From Oscillospiraceae bacterium (lineage in GTDB: Bacteria > Bacillota > Clostridia > Oscillospirales > Oscillospiraceae): a stretch of 33,000 nt of DNA. Location: NCBI GenBank assembly GCA_017506735.1, contig JAFVMW010000077.1:1-33000 (forward strand), given 5' to 3'. Positions 18,318 through 26,332 of the stretch are shown here, piece by piece; positions within the stretch are counted from its first letter, which is position 1; each line of letters opens with the position of its first letter. Position numbers and translations under genes: made by a program. Under the pieces are notes generated by a model. It saw only the letters and a list, made by a program, of their open reading frames with translations. It was not told the origin of the DNA and ran no database searches.

Positions 18318-20196
18318 ATATCTGCCTGTACTGATCCTGGGCGGCATCATCGGTACCTTCACCCTGGTGTTCCTCATCCTTTACGCCCTGGAAAAGGACA
18401 AAAAATCCACCATGGGCTTTGAGCGCCACATGGCGGACAAGGAGATCGTCCGGCGGCTCCTGCGGTACGCAAAACCCTACGTGGGCAATTTCGCCCTGGT
18501 GCTGGTGATCATGCTCTTCTCCATTGTCTATGACATCACCTCCCCTCTGATCATCGGCCACATCGTGGACACCGTCCAGACGGACTTTGAGATGGATTAC
18601 CTGCTGACCATCGTGGTGTGCTACGCAGGCATTCTGGTGGTTAGTCTGATCTGCACCTTCCTGCAGGCCATGATCCTCCAGCGGATCGGCCAGAAGATCC
18701 TGTCCCAGATCCGGCTGGATGTATTCACCCATGTGGAAAAGCTGAGCCATGAACAGCTCAACAACATCCCCGTGGGCAAGCTGGTGACCCGAACCACCAA
18801 CGACCCCAACGCCATCAGCTTCCTGTTCACCAACATTCTGGTGACCCTGGTGAAGAATGTGATGGTGATTTTCGGCGTGCTGGGCGCCATGCTGATGCTC
18901 AACTACGCCCTGACCCTGATGGTGCTGTGCTTCGTGCCCTTTGTGGTGCTGTTCACGGTGATTTTCCGCCGGTTCTCCCGGAAGGTCCACCGGAAGGTCA
19001 GCGATGCCACCACCGATCTGAATACCTATCTGTCCGAGAACCTGTCCGGCATGAAGATCATCCAGATTTTCAACCGGGAGGACCGGAAAATGGAGGACTT
19101 CCTCACCCGGAGCCGGAATCTGCAAAAGGCCAAGTACGGCCGGATGTATGTATTCGGCGTGTTCCGGCCCATGGTGTATATGCTGAACATCAGCTCCGTC
19201 ATGTGCCTGTTCTACTTCGGTGCCAAGGGCCACCTCCAGGGCACCCAGCTTCTGGGACAGGTTATCGACGGCAGTGTGATCGTGTCCTTCTATATGTACA
19301 TCTCCAAGTTCTTCCAGCCCATCCAGGCCCTGGCGGAGCAGTTTGATATGCTCCAGCGGTCCTTCGCCTCCGCCGAGAAAATCTTCTCGGTGCTGGATCT
19401 GGAGCCCCAGGTGGTGGACGAGCCCGACGCCATGGAGCTGGAGGAGATCCGGGGCGAGATCGAGTTCCGGGATGTCTGGTTTGCCTACAAGCCCGGCGAA
19501 TGGGTGCTCAAGGGCGTGTCCTTCCACGTGGAGCCGAAGCAGACCGTGGCCTTTGTGGGCGCCACCGGCTCCGGCAAGACCACCATCCTCAGCCTGATCT
19601 GCCGGAATTACGACATCCAGAAGGGCCAGATTCTCATTGACGGCATCGACATCAAAAAGATCAAAATATCCAGCCTCCGGCGACATTTCGGCCAGATGCT
19701 CCAAGATGTGTTCCTGTTTGCCGGTGATATCCGGAGCAACATCATCCTGCGCTCCGAGGACATTGCCGATGAAGCGGTCTGGGAGGCCTGTCGGTATGTG
19801 AACGCGGACAAGTTCATCGGCAGACTGGAAAAGGGCCTGGACGAGCCGGTCCGGGAACGGGGCAACAATTTCTCCGCCGGTCAGCGGCAGCTCCTTTCCT
19901 TCGCCCGGACCATTCTCCACAAGCCCAGCGTCATGATTCTGGACGAGGCCACCGCCAACATCGACACGGAAACCGAGCTTCTGATCCAGGATTCCCTGGA
20001 AAAGATGAAGAACATCGGCACCATGCTCATCGTTGCCCACCGGCTGAGTACCATTCAGCATTCGGACAACATCATCCTCCTGTCCGACGGTCAGATCGTG
20101 GAGCAGGGCAGCCACCAGCAGCTCCTGGCCCAGCACGGACGGTATTATCAGCTTTATACCCTCCAGTACAGCAAGGAACAGCTCCGGAAGGTGTAA
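18310..20196 (+). CDS. Heterodimeric ABC exporter subunit with intact catalytic Glu (BmrD/YheH-like)
   Basis: The 628-aa half-transporter has an extra N-terminal hydrophobic helix (about 4-28), six membrane helices, and an ATPase domain. Walker A GATGSGKTT begins near residue 417, and Walker B VMILDEATANID has the catalytic Glu546. Its signature is FSAGQ (521-525), departing from SGGQ. This is the complement of the upstream subunit: one composite ATP site is intact and the other is degenerate. Start ATG 18310 follows GGAGGAAGGAGG. The 8-nt overlap suggests coupled translation in equal amounts. Confidence 0.9.
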   Translation: MREYLPVLILGGIIGTFTLVFLILYALEKDKKSTMGFERHMADKEIVRRLLRYAKPYVGNFALVLVIMLFSIVYDITSPLIIGHIVDTVQTDFEMDYLLTIVVCYAGILVVSLICTFLQAMILQRIGQKILSQIRLDVFTHVEKLSHEQLNNIPVGKLVTRTTNDPNAISFLFTNILVTLVKNVMVIFGVLGAMLMLNYALTLMVLCFVPFVVLFTVIFRRFSRKVHRKVSDATTDLNTYLSENLSGMKIIQIFNREDRKMEDFLTRSRNLQKAKYGRMYVFGVFRPMVYMLNISSVMCLFYFGAKGHLQGTQLLGQVIDGSVIVSFYMYISKFFQPIQALAEQFDMLQRSFASAEKIFSVLDLEPQVVDEPDAMELEEIRGEIEFRDVWFAYKPGEWVLKGVSFHVEPKQTVAFVGATGSGKTTILSLICRNYDIQKGQILIDGIDIKKIKISSLRRHFGQMLQDVFLFAGDIRSNIILRSEDIADEAVWEACRYVNADKFIGRLEKGLDEPVRERGNNFSAGQRQLLSFARTILHKPSVMILDEATANIDTETELLIQDSLEKMKNIGTMLIVAHRLSTIQHSDNIILLSDGQIVEQGSHQQLLAQHGRYYQLYTLQYSKEQLRKV

Positions 20197-20202
20197 CATA
20201 CC

Positions 20203-20238
20203 ACAACGCCCGGCACTTTGAATGGTGCCGGGCGTTGT
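20203..20238 (+). terminator. Terminator-like hairpin after the ABC genes
   Basis: The 14-bp perfect stem ACAACGCCCGGCAC (20203-20216) / GTGCCGGGCGTTGT (20225-20238) has an 8-nt loop. It begins 6 nt past the stop codon. The T-tail is weak (TCATTCAATT). Confidence 0.7.
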
Positions 20239-20271
20239 TCATTCAATTGCAGTTTGCGGGGGAGCCCCCAC

Positions 20272-20506
20272 GGGCAATGCGTGCGTTATTGCGTCAGTAA
20301 GCGTCCTGCGAGTCAAAACCGCTCGAACACGGCGTCGTGTTTCAAATTGCAGTTTGTATGGGAGCGTGGAATAACCCATCGTAGGGGTCGGCGTCCTCGA
20401 CGGTATCATCGAAACACCTCGACAAACTGCAATTTGAAACAATGTAGTTGTCGAGCGGTTTTTACTCGCTGGACGTTTACCGGCGCACCTGCGCACGCAT
20501 TGGCCC
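20272..20506. repeat. Long imperfect inverted repeat (MITE-like) with an inserted GTAGGGG block
   Basis: Four arm pairs nest around one centre: 20272-20285 with 20492-20506 (one-base bulge), 20302-20313 with 20464-20475 (one mismatch), 20315-20326 with 20451-20462 (perfect, AAAACCGCTCGA), and 20338-20357 with 20422-20441 (perfect over 20 bases). The centre includes a 22-base GTAGGGGTCGGCGTCCTCGA-type block at 20381 followed by GGTATCATCGAAACACC, also seen inverted near 9226. No gene is apparent in the 448-bp gap. Confidence 0.75.
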
Positions 20507-20557
20507 CGGGCACTGCCCGGCCACCTGTCCGGAACGTACTTTTTCCATACTATGACA

Positions 20558-20586
20558 TTGACAAAGGGCCAATCATTTTGTATACT
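20558..20586 (+). promoter_or_regulatory. Strong sigma-A promoter of the phospho-sugar mutase gene
   Basis: A perfect TTGACA (20558-20563), 17-nt spacer, and TATACT (20581-20586). The leader is about 50 nt. This near-consensus promoter fits the optimised codon use of the gene. Confidence 0.8.
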
Positions 20587-20644
20587 GTATTTGGGCAATT
20601 TTACGAAAAACTGCAAAATTTTACATAAGGACAGGTGATTTCCA

Positions 20645-22327
20645 ATGTACATGGATGATTACAAGCGCTGGCTGGGCGCAGAGCTGGAAGATCCCGCTCT
20701 GACTGAAGAACTGAAGTCTATCGAGGGCAACGACGAGCAGATCAAGGATCGCTTCGCTGTGGCTCTGAAGTTCGGCACCGCCGGCCTGCGCGGCGTTCTG
20801 GGCGCCGGTTCCAACCGGATGAACATTTATGTGGTCCGTCAGGCCACTCAGGGTCTGGCAAACTGGGTCAAGACCCAGGGCGGCAACCAGCTGGTTGCTG
20901 TGTCCTACGACAGCCGTATCAACTCCGACGTTTTCGCCAAGGAAACCGCAAGAGTTCTGGCTGCCAACGGCATCAAGGTCCGCATCTATGACGCTCTGAT
21001 GCCCGTTCCCGCACTTTCCTTCGCTACCCGTTACTACCAGGCAAACGCCGGTGTTATGGTCACTGCTTCCCACAACCCTGCCAAGTACAACGGCTACAAG
21101 GCCTACGGCCCCGACGGCTGCCAGATGACTGACGATGCCGCCGCTGTTGTCTACGCTGAGATTCAGGCCACCGATATCCTGACCGGCGCAAAGCTGATCT
21201 CCTTCGAGGAGGGCATCGCCCAGGGTCTGATCGAGTATGTCGGCGACGACTGCAAGGAAGGCCTGTACGACGCCATCAAGGCCTGCCAGGTCCGTCCCGG
21301 CCTGTGCAAGACCGCCGGTCTGAAGCTGGTCTACTCCCCCCTGAACGGCTCCGGTCTGGTTCCCGTCACCCGGATTCTGAACGACATCGGCATCGATGAC
21401 ATCACCATCGTTCCCGAGCAGAAGTATCCCGACGGCAACTTCCCCACCTGCCCCTACCCCAACCCCGAAATCTTCGAGGCTCTGGAGCTGGGTCTGAAGC
21501 TGGCCACCGAGACCGGCGCTGACCTGATGCTGGCCACCGACCCCGACGCTGACCGCGTTGGCATCGCCATGAAGTGTCCCGACGGCACCTACGAGCTGGT
21601 TTCCGGCAACGAGGTCGGCGTTCTGCTGCTGGACTACATCTGCGAGGGCCGCATTGAGAAGGGCACCATGCCCAAGAACGCTGTGGCTGTCAAGTCCCTG
21701 GTTTCCACTCCTCTGGCTGACGCTGTCGCCGCCAACTATGGTGTTGAGATGCGCAACGTCCTCACCGGCTTCAAGTGGATCGGCGATCAGATCGCTGGTC
21801 TGGAGGCACAGGGCGAGGTCGAGCGCTTCATCCTGGGCTTCGAGGAGTCCTACGGCTACCTGGCCGGTCCCTATGTCCGCGACAAGGACGCTGTTGTCGG
21901 CTCCATGCTGATCTGCGAAATGGCCGCTTACCTGCGCTCCATCGGCTCCTCCATCAAGGAGCGCCTGGAGTCCATCTACGCCAAGTACGGCCGCTACCTG
22001 AACAAGGTTGACTCCTTCGAGTTCCCCGGCCTGTCCGGCATGGACAAGATGGCTGGCATCATGGCTGGTCTCCGGGAGAACGCTCCTGCTGAGATCGGCG
22101 GCTACAAGGTGGTCAAGGTTGTGGACTACAAGGACACCGCTTCCACCGGTCTGCCTGCTGCCAACGTTCTGGTCTACACCCTGGAAGGCGGCGCTACCGT
22201 CATCGTCCGTCCCTCCGGCACCGAGCCCAAGATCAAGACCTACTTCACCACTCTGGGTAAGGATCTGGCTGAGGCTGAGGCTCAGAAGAAGGTTCTGGCC
22301 GACGCTCTGAAGCCCATCCTGGCATAA
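20645..22327 (+). CDS. Phospho-sugar mutase (phosphoglucomutase/phosphomannomutase, PgcA-like)
   Basis: The 560-aa protein is an alpha-D-phosphohexomutase interconverting hexose 1- and 6-phosphates. The catalytic phosphoserine is Ser142 in VTASHNPAKYNGYK, the Mg2+ loop is DPDADRVG (about 299-306), the sugar loop is GFEESYG (about 399), and the phosphate-binding loop RPSGTEP is near 522. Length and the long N-terminal domain fit the Firmicutes PgcA group, which supplies glucose-1-phosphate for UDP-glucose and wall polymers or glycogen. The sugar preference is not visible. Codon use is strongly biased to GCT/GGC/CTG. The LCP wall gene follows, which suits a wall-precursor role, but a hairpin separates them. 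Confidence 0.92.
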   Translation: MYMDDYKRWLGAELEDPALTEELKSIEGNDEQIKDRFAVALKFGTAGLRGVLGAGSNRMNIYVVRQATQGLANWVKTQGGNQLVAVSYDSRINSDVFAKETARVLAANGIKVRIYDALMPVPALSFATRYYQANAGVMVTASHNPAKYNGYKAYGPDGCQMTDDAAAVVYAEIQATDILTGAKLISFEEGIAQGLIEYVGDDCKEGLYDAIKACQVRPGLCKTAGLKLVYSPLNGSGLVPVTRILNDIGIDDITIVPEQKYPDGNFPTCPYPNPEIFEALELGLKLATETGADLMLATDPDADRVGIAMKCPDGTYELVSGNEVGVLLLDYICEGRIEKGTMPKNAVAVKSLVSTPLADAVAANYGVEMRNVLTGFKWIGDQIAGLEAQGEVERFILGFEESYGYLAGPYVRDKDAVVGSMLICEMAAYLRSIGSSIKERLESIYAKYGRYLNKVDSFEFPGLSGMDKMAGIMAGLRENAPAEIGGYKVVKVVDYKDTASTGLPAANVLVYTLEGGATVIVRPSGTEPKIKTYFTTLGKDLAEAEAQKKVLADALKPILA

Positions 22328-22351
22328 TTGATTCTCTCGAACCGCGCTTTC

Positions 22352-22379
22352 TGGCCCCACGGCATACGCCGTGGGGCCA
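22352..22379 (+). terminator. Terminator-like hairpin after the phospho-sugar mutase gene
   Basis: The 12-bp perfect stem TGGCCCCACGGC (22352-22363) / GCCGTGGGGCCA (22368-22379) has an ATAC loop and only a short tail (TTGTCGTCC). Confidence 0.65.
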
Positions 22380-22499
22380 TTGTCGTCCGCCGATCCCTGC
22401 CGTCCGCTATGCCGGGACTTTACACCGGGCCGGTTTTGGAGTATGATATGTTTGAACCTTCGGGCTTCCCGGAGGAATCTCTGCAAAAAGGAACCCCTT

Positions 22500-23663
22500 A
22501 TGATGAATGAACGAAATCAGATCCCTGATGAGGATCTCCAGGATCTGCTCCGCCGGATGGATGACCTGTTTCCCATGCCCGAGCCAGAATCGGCCCCATC
22601 CCAGCCCGAATCCCAGCAGGAGCCTGTCCTTTACCGAAACTACGCCAACAATTACGGCGCCGACCGTCCGAAGGAACCCTCCGTCCTGCCGGTATACAAC
22701 AGCAGCTACCACCGCCCCGAGCCCCAGCCGGAGAAACAGACGGAAGCCCGTTCCACCACTCCGGGAAAGAAGCGGAAAAAGCGCCCCGGCTGCGCCGGTG
22801 TGCTGGCTGTGTTCCTGCTGCTGGTGCTGGCGGCAGGGGCCGGGCTGATGATGCTGATCCGCCCCGGCATCACCCAGGGCCAGGAAAACCGGAAGCCGGA
22901 CACCGCCACCATCCTGCTCTGCGGCACCGATGCCGAGGGCGAACGCACCGACACCATGATGCTGCTCTATCTCAGTGGCAGCGAAAAACGGGTCGGTCTG
23001 CTGAGTCTGCCCCGGGATACCTACACCATCACCTCCAGAGGCTACGGGGCAAAGCTCAACTCCGCCTACGCCCGGAACGGCATGGGCCATGAGGGCATGG
23101 AGGGCCTGCTGGACTATGTCCAGGAGATCCTGGGCTACCGGCCCGACGGCTATCTGATGGTGGGCATGGACATTGTGCCGAAGATCGTGGACACCATGGG
23201 CGGTCTGACGGTGGAGGTGCCCATGAGCTTCGAGCTGGAGGGCGTGACCATCCAGGAAGGTCAGCAGCATCTGGACGGACTGGAAATTTTGCAGCTTCTG
23301 CGCTACCGGAAGGGCTACGCCATGCAGGATCTGGGCCGGATCGAGGTTCAGCGGATGGTTCTTTCCGCCGCCATGGACCAGTGGCTCACCCCCGGCAAGC
23401 TTCCCGGGGCGCTCCAGGCCCTGGAGCTGGTGCGTCAGGAATGTCTGACGGATCTGGAGCTGGAGGATCTGGTCTGGATCGGCAAAACCATTCTGCTCAC
23501 CGGCGGCAATGTGGAATCCGCCACCCTGCCGGGCTACGCCGACTACATCGGTGACGCAAGCTACTACATCCTCAGCCCCGGCAAGGTTGCCGAGCTGATC
23601 AATCAAAGCTACAACCCCCTGACCGAAGAAATCACGGCGGAGGATCTGAACATCGCCGGATAA
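22500..23663 (+). CDS. LytR-CpsA-Psr (LCP) family cell-wall protein
   Basis: The 387-aa type II membrane protein has a Pro/Glu/Gln-rich cytoplasmic N-terminus (1-85), a basic stretch (GKKRKKR, 89-95), one membrane helix (about 97-120) and an extracellular LCP domain (about 135-320). LCP hallmarks are CGTDAEGERTDTMMLL, LSLPRDT (with the Arg-Asp pair that binds the pyrophosphate), and the distal Arg/Asp-rich LLRYRKGYAMQDLGRIEVQR. LCP enzymes transfer polyprenyl-linked glycopolymers such as teichoic acids or capsule to peptidoglycan. I take ATG 22500 (MMNERNQ), with AAAAAGGA just upstream; the frame is open further back into the hairpin region, which is unlikely to be translated. Confidence 0.88.
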   Translation: MMNERNQIPDEDLQDLLRRMDDLFPMPEPESAPSQPESQQEPVLYRNYANNYGADRPKEPSVLPVYNSSYHRPEPQPEKQTEARSTTPGKKRKKRPGCAGVLAVFLLLVLAAGAGLMMLIRPGITQGQENRKPDTATILLCGTDAEGERTDTMMLLYLSGSEKRVGLLSLPRDTYTITSRGYGAKLNSAYARNGMGHEGMEGLLDYVQEILGYRPDGYLMVGMDIVPKIVDTMGGLTVEVPMSFELEGVTIQEGQQHLDGLEILQLLRYRKGYAMQDLGRIEVQRMVLSAAMDQWLTPGKLPGALQALELVRQECLTDLELEDLVWIGKTILLTGGNVESATLPGYADYIGDASYYILSPGKVAELINQSYNPLTEEITAEDLNIAG

Positions 23664-23667
23664 GTTG

Positions 23668-23692
23668 CAGTTTTGGGGGGCTCGCCAAACTG
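23668..23692. repeat. Short inverted repeat (CAGTTTTGG...CCAAACTG) after the LCP gene
   Basis: The arms CAGTTTTGG (23668-23676) and CCAAACTG (23685-23692) pair with a one-base bulge, followed by TCATTTCTC. CTCGCCAAACTG also appears near 307. It may act as a terminator between the LCP and gluQRS genes. Confidence 0.5.
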
Positions 23693-23733
23693 TCATTTCT
23701 CTATCCAATCCACTTCCCAGACAGGTGATTTTT

Positions 23734-24660
23734 ATGAACAACGAACCCATCATTGGCCGGTTTGCACCCACACCTTCGGGGCGGATGCATCTGGGCAATG
23801 TGTTTGCCGCTCTGATGAGCTGGCTGTCCCCGAAATCTCAGAACGGCGGCTGGATTCTCCGGATGGAGGATCTGGACACCCTGCGGACCAAAGATGAATA
23901 CGCCCAGCTCCTCCGGGAGGATCTTCTCTGGCTGGGCCTTGACTGGGACGAGGAAACCCCTCCCCAATCCACCCGGAGCACTGTCTATGACCGGTACTTC
24001 CAACAGCTCCGGGACATGGATCTGCTCTATCCCTGCTACTGCACCCGGAGCCAGCTCCACAACGTCAACGCCCCCCATCTGTCCGACGGCACCTACGTCT
24101 ACGCCGGAACCTGCCGGAATCTGACGGAGGCGGAACGCTCCGCCAAAACCCGGGCCCCAAGCTGGCGTGTCCGGGTGCCGGACCGGGATTACGGCTTCAC
24201 GGATCTGGTTCAGGGGCCTTACCGGGAGAATCTGGTGACGGAGTGCGGCGATTTCGTGGTGCGCCGGGCAGACGGCGTGTATGTGTACCAGCTGGCGGTG
24301 ACGGTGGACGACGGGGAAGCCGGTGTCACCGAGGTCTGCCGGGGCTGGGATCTGATGGGCTCGGCACCACGGCAGATGTATTTGCAGGACCTGTTCGGCT
24401 TCCGGCATCCCCGGTACGCCCACATCCCCATGCTCATGGCCCCGGAGGGCCGCCGTCTGAGCAAACGGGATCAGGATCTGGACATGGGCGCCCTCCGGAA
24501 TCGTCTGAAGCCGGAACAGCTCATCGGCGTCCTGGCCCACGCCGCCGGTCTGACCGAAACCGCCCAGCCCATCAGCGCAAAGGAGCTTGCCACAGTGTTT
24601 GACTGGGGGAAACTCCAGGGCAGGGAAATCGTAGTCACGGAATTGAATGAATTACGGTAA
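23734..24660 (+). CDS. gluQRS: tRNA glutamyl-Q(34) synthetase (GluQ-RS)
   Basis: The 308-aa protein is a truncated class I glutamyl-tRNA synthetase paralogue without anticodon-binding domain. It attaches glutamate to queuosine-34 of tRNA(Asp). The HIGH-like motif is PTPSGRMHLGNV and the KMSKS-like motif is RRLSKRDQDLDMG. The zinc site typical of GluQ-RS is present: Cys101, Cys103, Tyr123 and Cys127 (Y-x3-C). ATG 23734 (MNNEPIIGRFAPTPSG) has CAGGTGAT ahead of it; the open frame back to 23665 covers the repeat and is rejected. Codon use is rich in CGG, unlike the neighbouring phospho-sugar mutase gene. Confidence 0.92.
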   Translation: MNNEPIIGRFAPTPSGRMHLGNVFAALMSWLSPKSQNGGWILRMEDLDTLRTKDEYAQLLREDLLWLGLDWDEETPPQSTRSTVYDRYFQQLRDMDLLYPCYCTRSQLHNVNAPHLSDGTYVYAGTCRNLTEAERSAKTRAPSWRVRVPDRDYGFTDLVQGPYRENLVTECGDFVVRRADGVYVYQLAVTVDDGEAGVTEVCRGWDLMGSAPRQMYLQDLFGFRHPRYAHIPMLMAPEGRRLSKRDQDLDMGALRNRLKPEQLIGVLAHAAGLTETAQPISAKELATVFDWGKLQGREIVVTELNELR

Positions 24661-24763
24661 ATTTGGCGGCGAGTCGCCGCTGACAACTCGAGCCTTCGGG
24701 ACCCTTAAAAACCAACGCCATTGGGTACCGCCCGACCGGAACGTGGGATCAATAGACAACCAT

Positions 24764-24794
24764 TGTAGGGCGAGGGCATGCCCTTTCCCTACAA
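24764..24794. repeat. 31-bp palindromic repeat, copy 2
   Basis: Identical over 31 bases to 14461-14491 (starts TGTAGGGCGAGGG, ends TTTCCCTACAA). It stands 16 nt before a copy of the 86-bp GTAGGGG element, so the two elements occur in tandem here. Confidence 0.8.
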
Positions 24795-24810
24795 AAGGTT
24801 ATCCCATACC

Positions 24811-24896
24811 GTAGGGGTCGGCGTCCTCGACGACCCGCGCCGCGTTAGCGGCAATCAGAGATTGCAGAGCGGGATGTCCGGGAGGCTGTCCCCTAC
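24811..24896. repeat. 86-bp GTAGGGG...CCCCTAC repeat, copy 2
   Basis: Same length, ends and internal blocks as 16310-16395, with few substitutions (for example GTGCCGCATAAGCGG there, GCGCCGCGTTAGCGG here). The 302-bp gap between gluQRS and the AlaX gene contains this, the 31-bp repeat and a short hairpin (GGCGGCGAGTCGCCGC near 24665) but no gene. Confidence 0.8.
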
Positions 24897-24962
24897 GATA
24901 TCCACCAACTGCTCGCCAAATCGAAATTTGAGATTCTTCTTTCCAGAAAGGGAATAATAAAC

Positions 24963-26129
24963 ATGAATACGGAAAAGCTTTATTACACCGACTGCCATCT
25001 GGCGGAGTTCACCGGCCGGGTGGTTTCCTGCGCCGCCTCGGAAAAGGGCTGGCTGGTGGTATTGGACCGGACGGCATTTTATCCCGAGGGGGGCGGTCAG
25101 GCGGCGGATACCGGCGTGCTTGGCGATGCCCGGGTGACCTACGTTTATGAGGACGGGGAGCAGGTGGTTCATGTCTGCGACGGCCCTCTGACCCTGGGGG
25201 AAACGGTTTCCGGCCGGATCGACTGGCCCGAACGGTTTGACCGGATGCAGCAGCACACCGGCGAGCATATGGTTTCCGGTCTGATCCACGCCAGATACGG
25301 CCACCACAACACCGGCTTCCACATGGGCGCCACCTCCGTCACCATCGACTTTGACGGCATCATCCCGGCGGAGGATCTGCCGGTTTTGGAGCGTCTTGCC
25401 AACGAAGGCGTGTGGGCGGACATCCCTCTGAAGATCTGGACCCCGGAGCCTGAGGAGCTGCCCAATGTGTTCTACCGGACGAAACGGGCCCTGCCCTGGC
25501 CCGTGCGGATCGTCCAGGTGCCGGGGTATGATTCCTGCGCCTGCTGCGGTGTTCATGCGGCCCGAACCGGCGAGGTGGGTCTGGTGAAGCTGCTGTCCGT
25601 GGTTCGGTTCCGCACCGGCTCCCGGATTGAGATGCTCTGCGGCAGACGGGCCCTGGACTATCTGAACGTGAGTCTCCGGGAAAATCTGCTGGTGTCCCGG
25701 GCCTTCTCGGCAAAGCTCGATCAGACCGGCGTGGCGGCGGAGCAGATGAACGCCCTGCTGGGCGCCCAGAAGGCGAAGATCGCCCAGCTGGAAACCCAGG
25801 CCTTTGAAGCCATCGCCGCCTCCTGCGCAGGCCGGGGCGATGTGCTGATTTTCCGGGAGGGACTGGATTCCGTGCTGGTGCGGAAGCTTGCCGATCTGGC
25901 GGCAGACACCTGCGGCGGCACCGCGGCGGTGTTCTCCGGCTCCGACGAAGAAGGCTACAGCTACTGCCTGGTGCGCAGAAACGGGGACCTGCGGCAGTTC
26001 GGAAAGGAAATGAATCTGGCCCTTTCCGGCCGGGGCGGCGGCAAGCCTGAGTTCCAGCAGGGAAGCGTGAAGGCAGGACGTCAGGCGGTTTTGGAACATT
26101 TTGTATCCTTTTTGTTGATTCTGGAGTAA
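24963..26129 (+). CDS. Alanyl-tRNA editing protein (AlaX-type with DHHA1 domain)
   Basis: The 388-aa protein is related to the editing and C-terminal parts of alanyl-tRNA synthetase without its catalytic core, and should hydrolyse mischarged Ser- or Gly-tRNA(Ala) in trans. The editing-site zinc ligands are present: HTGEH (His98, His102) and CCGVH (Cys194, His198). The N-terminal part has FYPEGGGQ, typical of AlaX. Residues about 225-388 are a coiled segment and a DHHA1 domain with the glycine-rich GRGGGKPEFQQG. This is the long AlaX form. Start ATG 24963 follows AAAGGGAATAATAA. The gene is probably transcribed from the repeat-filled gap, where I see no clear promoter. Confidence 0.9.
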   Translation: MNTEKLYYTDCHLAEFTGRVVSCAASEKGWLVVLDRTAFYPEGGGQAADTGVLGDARVTYVYEDGEQVVHVCDGPLTLGETVSGRIDWPERFDRMQQHTGEHMVSGLIHARYGHHNTGFHMGATSVTIDFDGIIPAEDLPVLERLANEGVWADIPLKIWTPEPEELPNVFYRTKRALPWPVRIVQVPGYDSCACCGVHAARTGEVGLVKLLSVVRFRTGSRIEMLCGRRALDYLNVSLRENLLVSRAFSAKLDQTGVAAEQMNALLGAQKAKIAQLETQAFEAIAASCAGRGDVLIFREGLDSVLVRKLADLAADTCGGTAAVFSGSDEEGYSYCLVRRNGDLRQFGKEMNLALSGRGGGKPEFQQGSVKAGRQAVLEHFVSFLLILE

Positions 26130-26167
26130 CCTCGTATCAAAGGAACAACCGTTTGCGCAAAGGCTTT

Positions 26168-26243
26168 TGTACAAACTATGCAGAAATAAAATTGGAAATC
26201 CACAAACTTTGTACTTTACTTCTGTACAACTATGCTATATAAT
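26168..26243 (+). promoter_or_regulatory. gap promoter region with TGTACAA(A)CTATGC direct repeats
   Basis: TTTACT (26215-26220), 17 nt, and TATAAT (26238-26243) form the promoter. A direct repeat flanks it: TGTACAAACTATGC (26168-26181) and TGTACAACTATGC (26223-26235, between -35 and -10). A related half, ACTTTGTAC, is at 26206-26214. Repeats overlapping the core promoter suggest a repressor or activator site; the regulator is unknown. Confidence 0.55.
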
Positions 26244-26289
26244 GGAATCGCTCGGGATTTATCGAATTCCCGAAACCCCTAGTAACAAA

Positions 26290-26306
26290 CACTGCCAAAG
26301 GCAGTG
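26290..26306 (+). promoter_or_regulatory. Small leader hairpin before gap
   Basis: CACTGCC-AAA-GGCAGTG, a perfect 7-bp stem 14 nt upstream of the GGAGGA ribosome-binding site. It could stabilise the leader of a highly expressed mRNA. Confidence 0.4.
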
Positions 26307-26332
26307 ACATTAAAATTTTGGAGGAATCTAAC

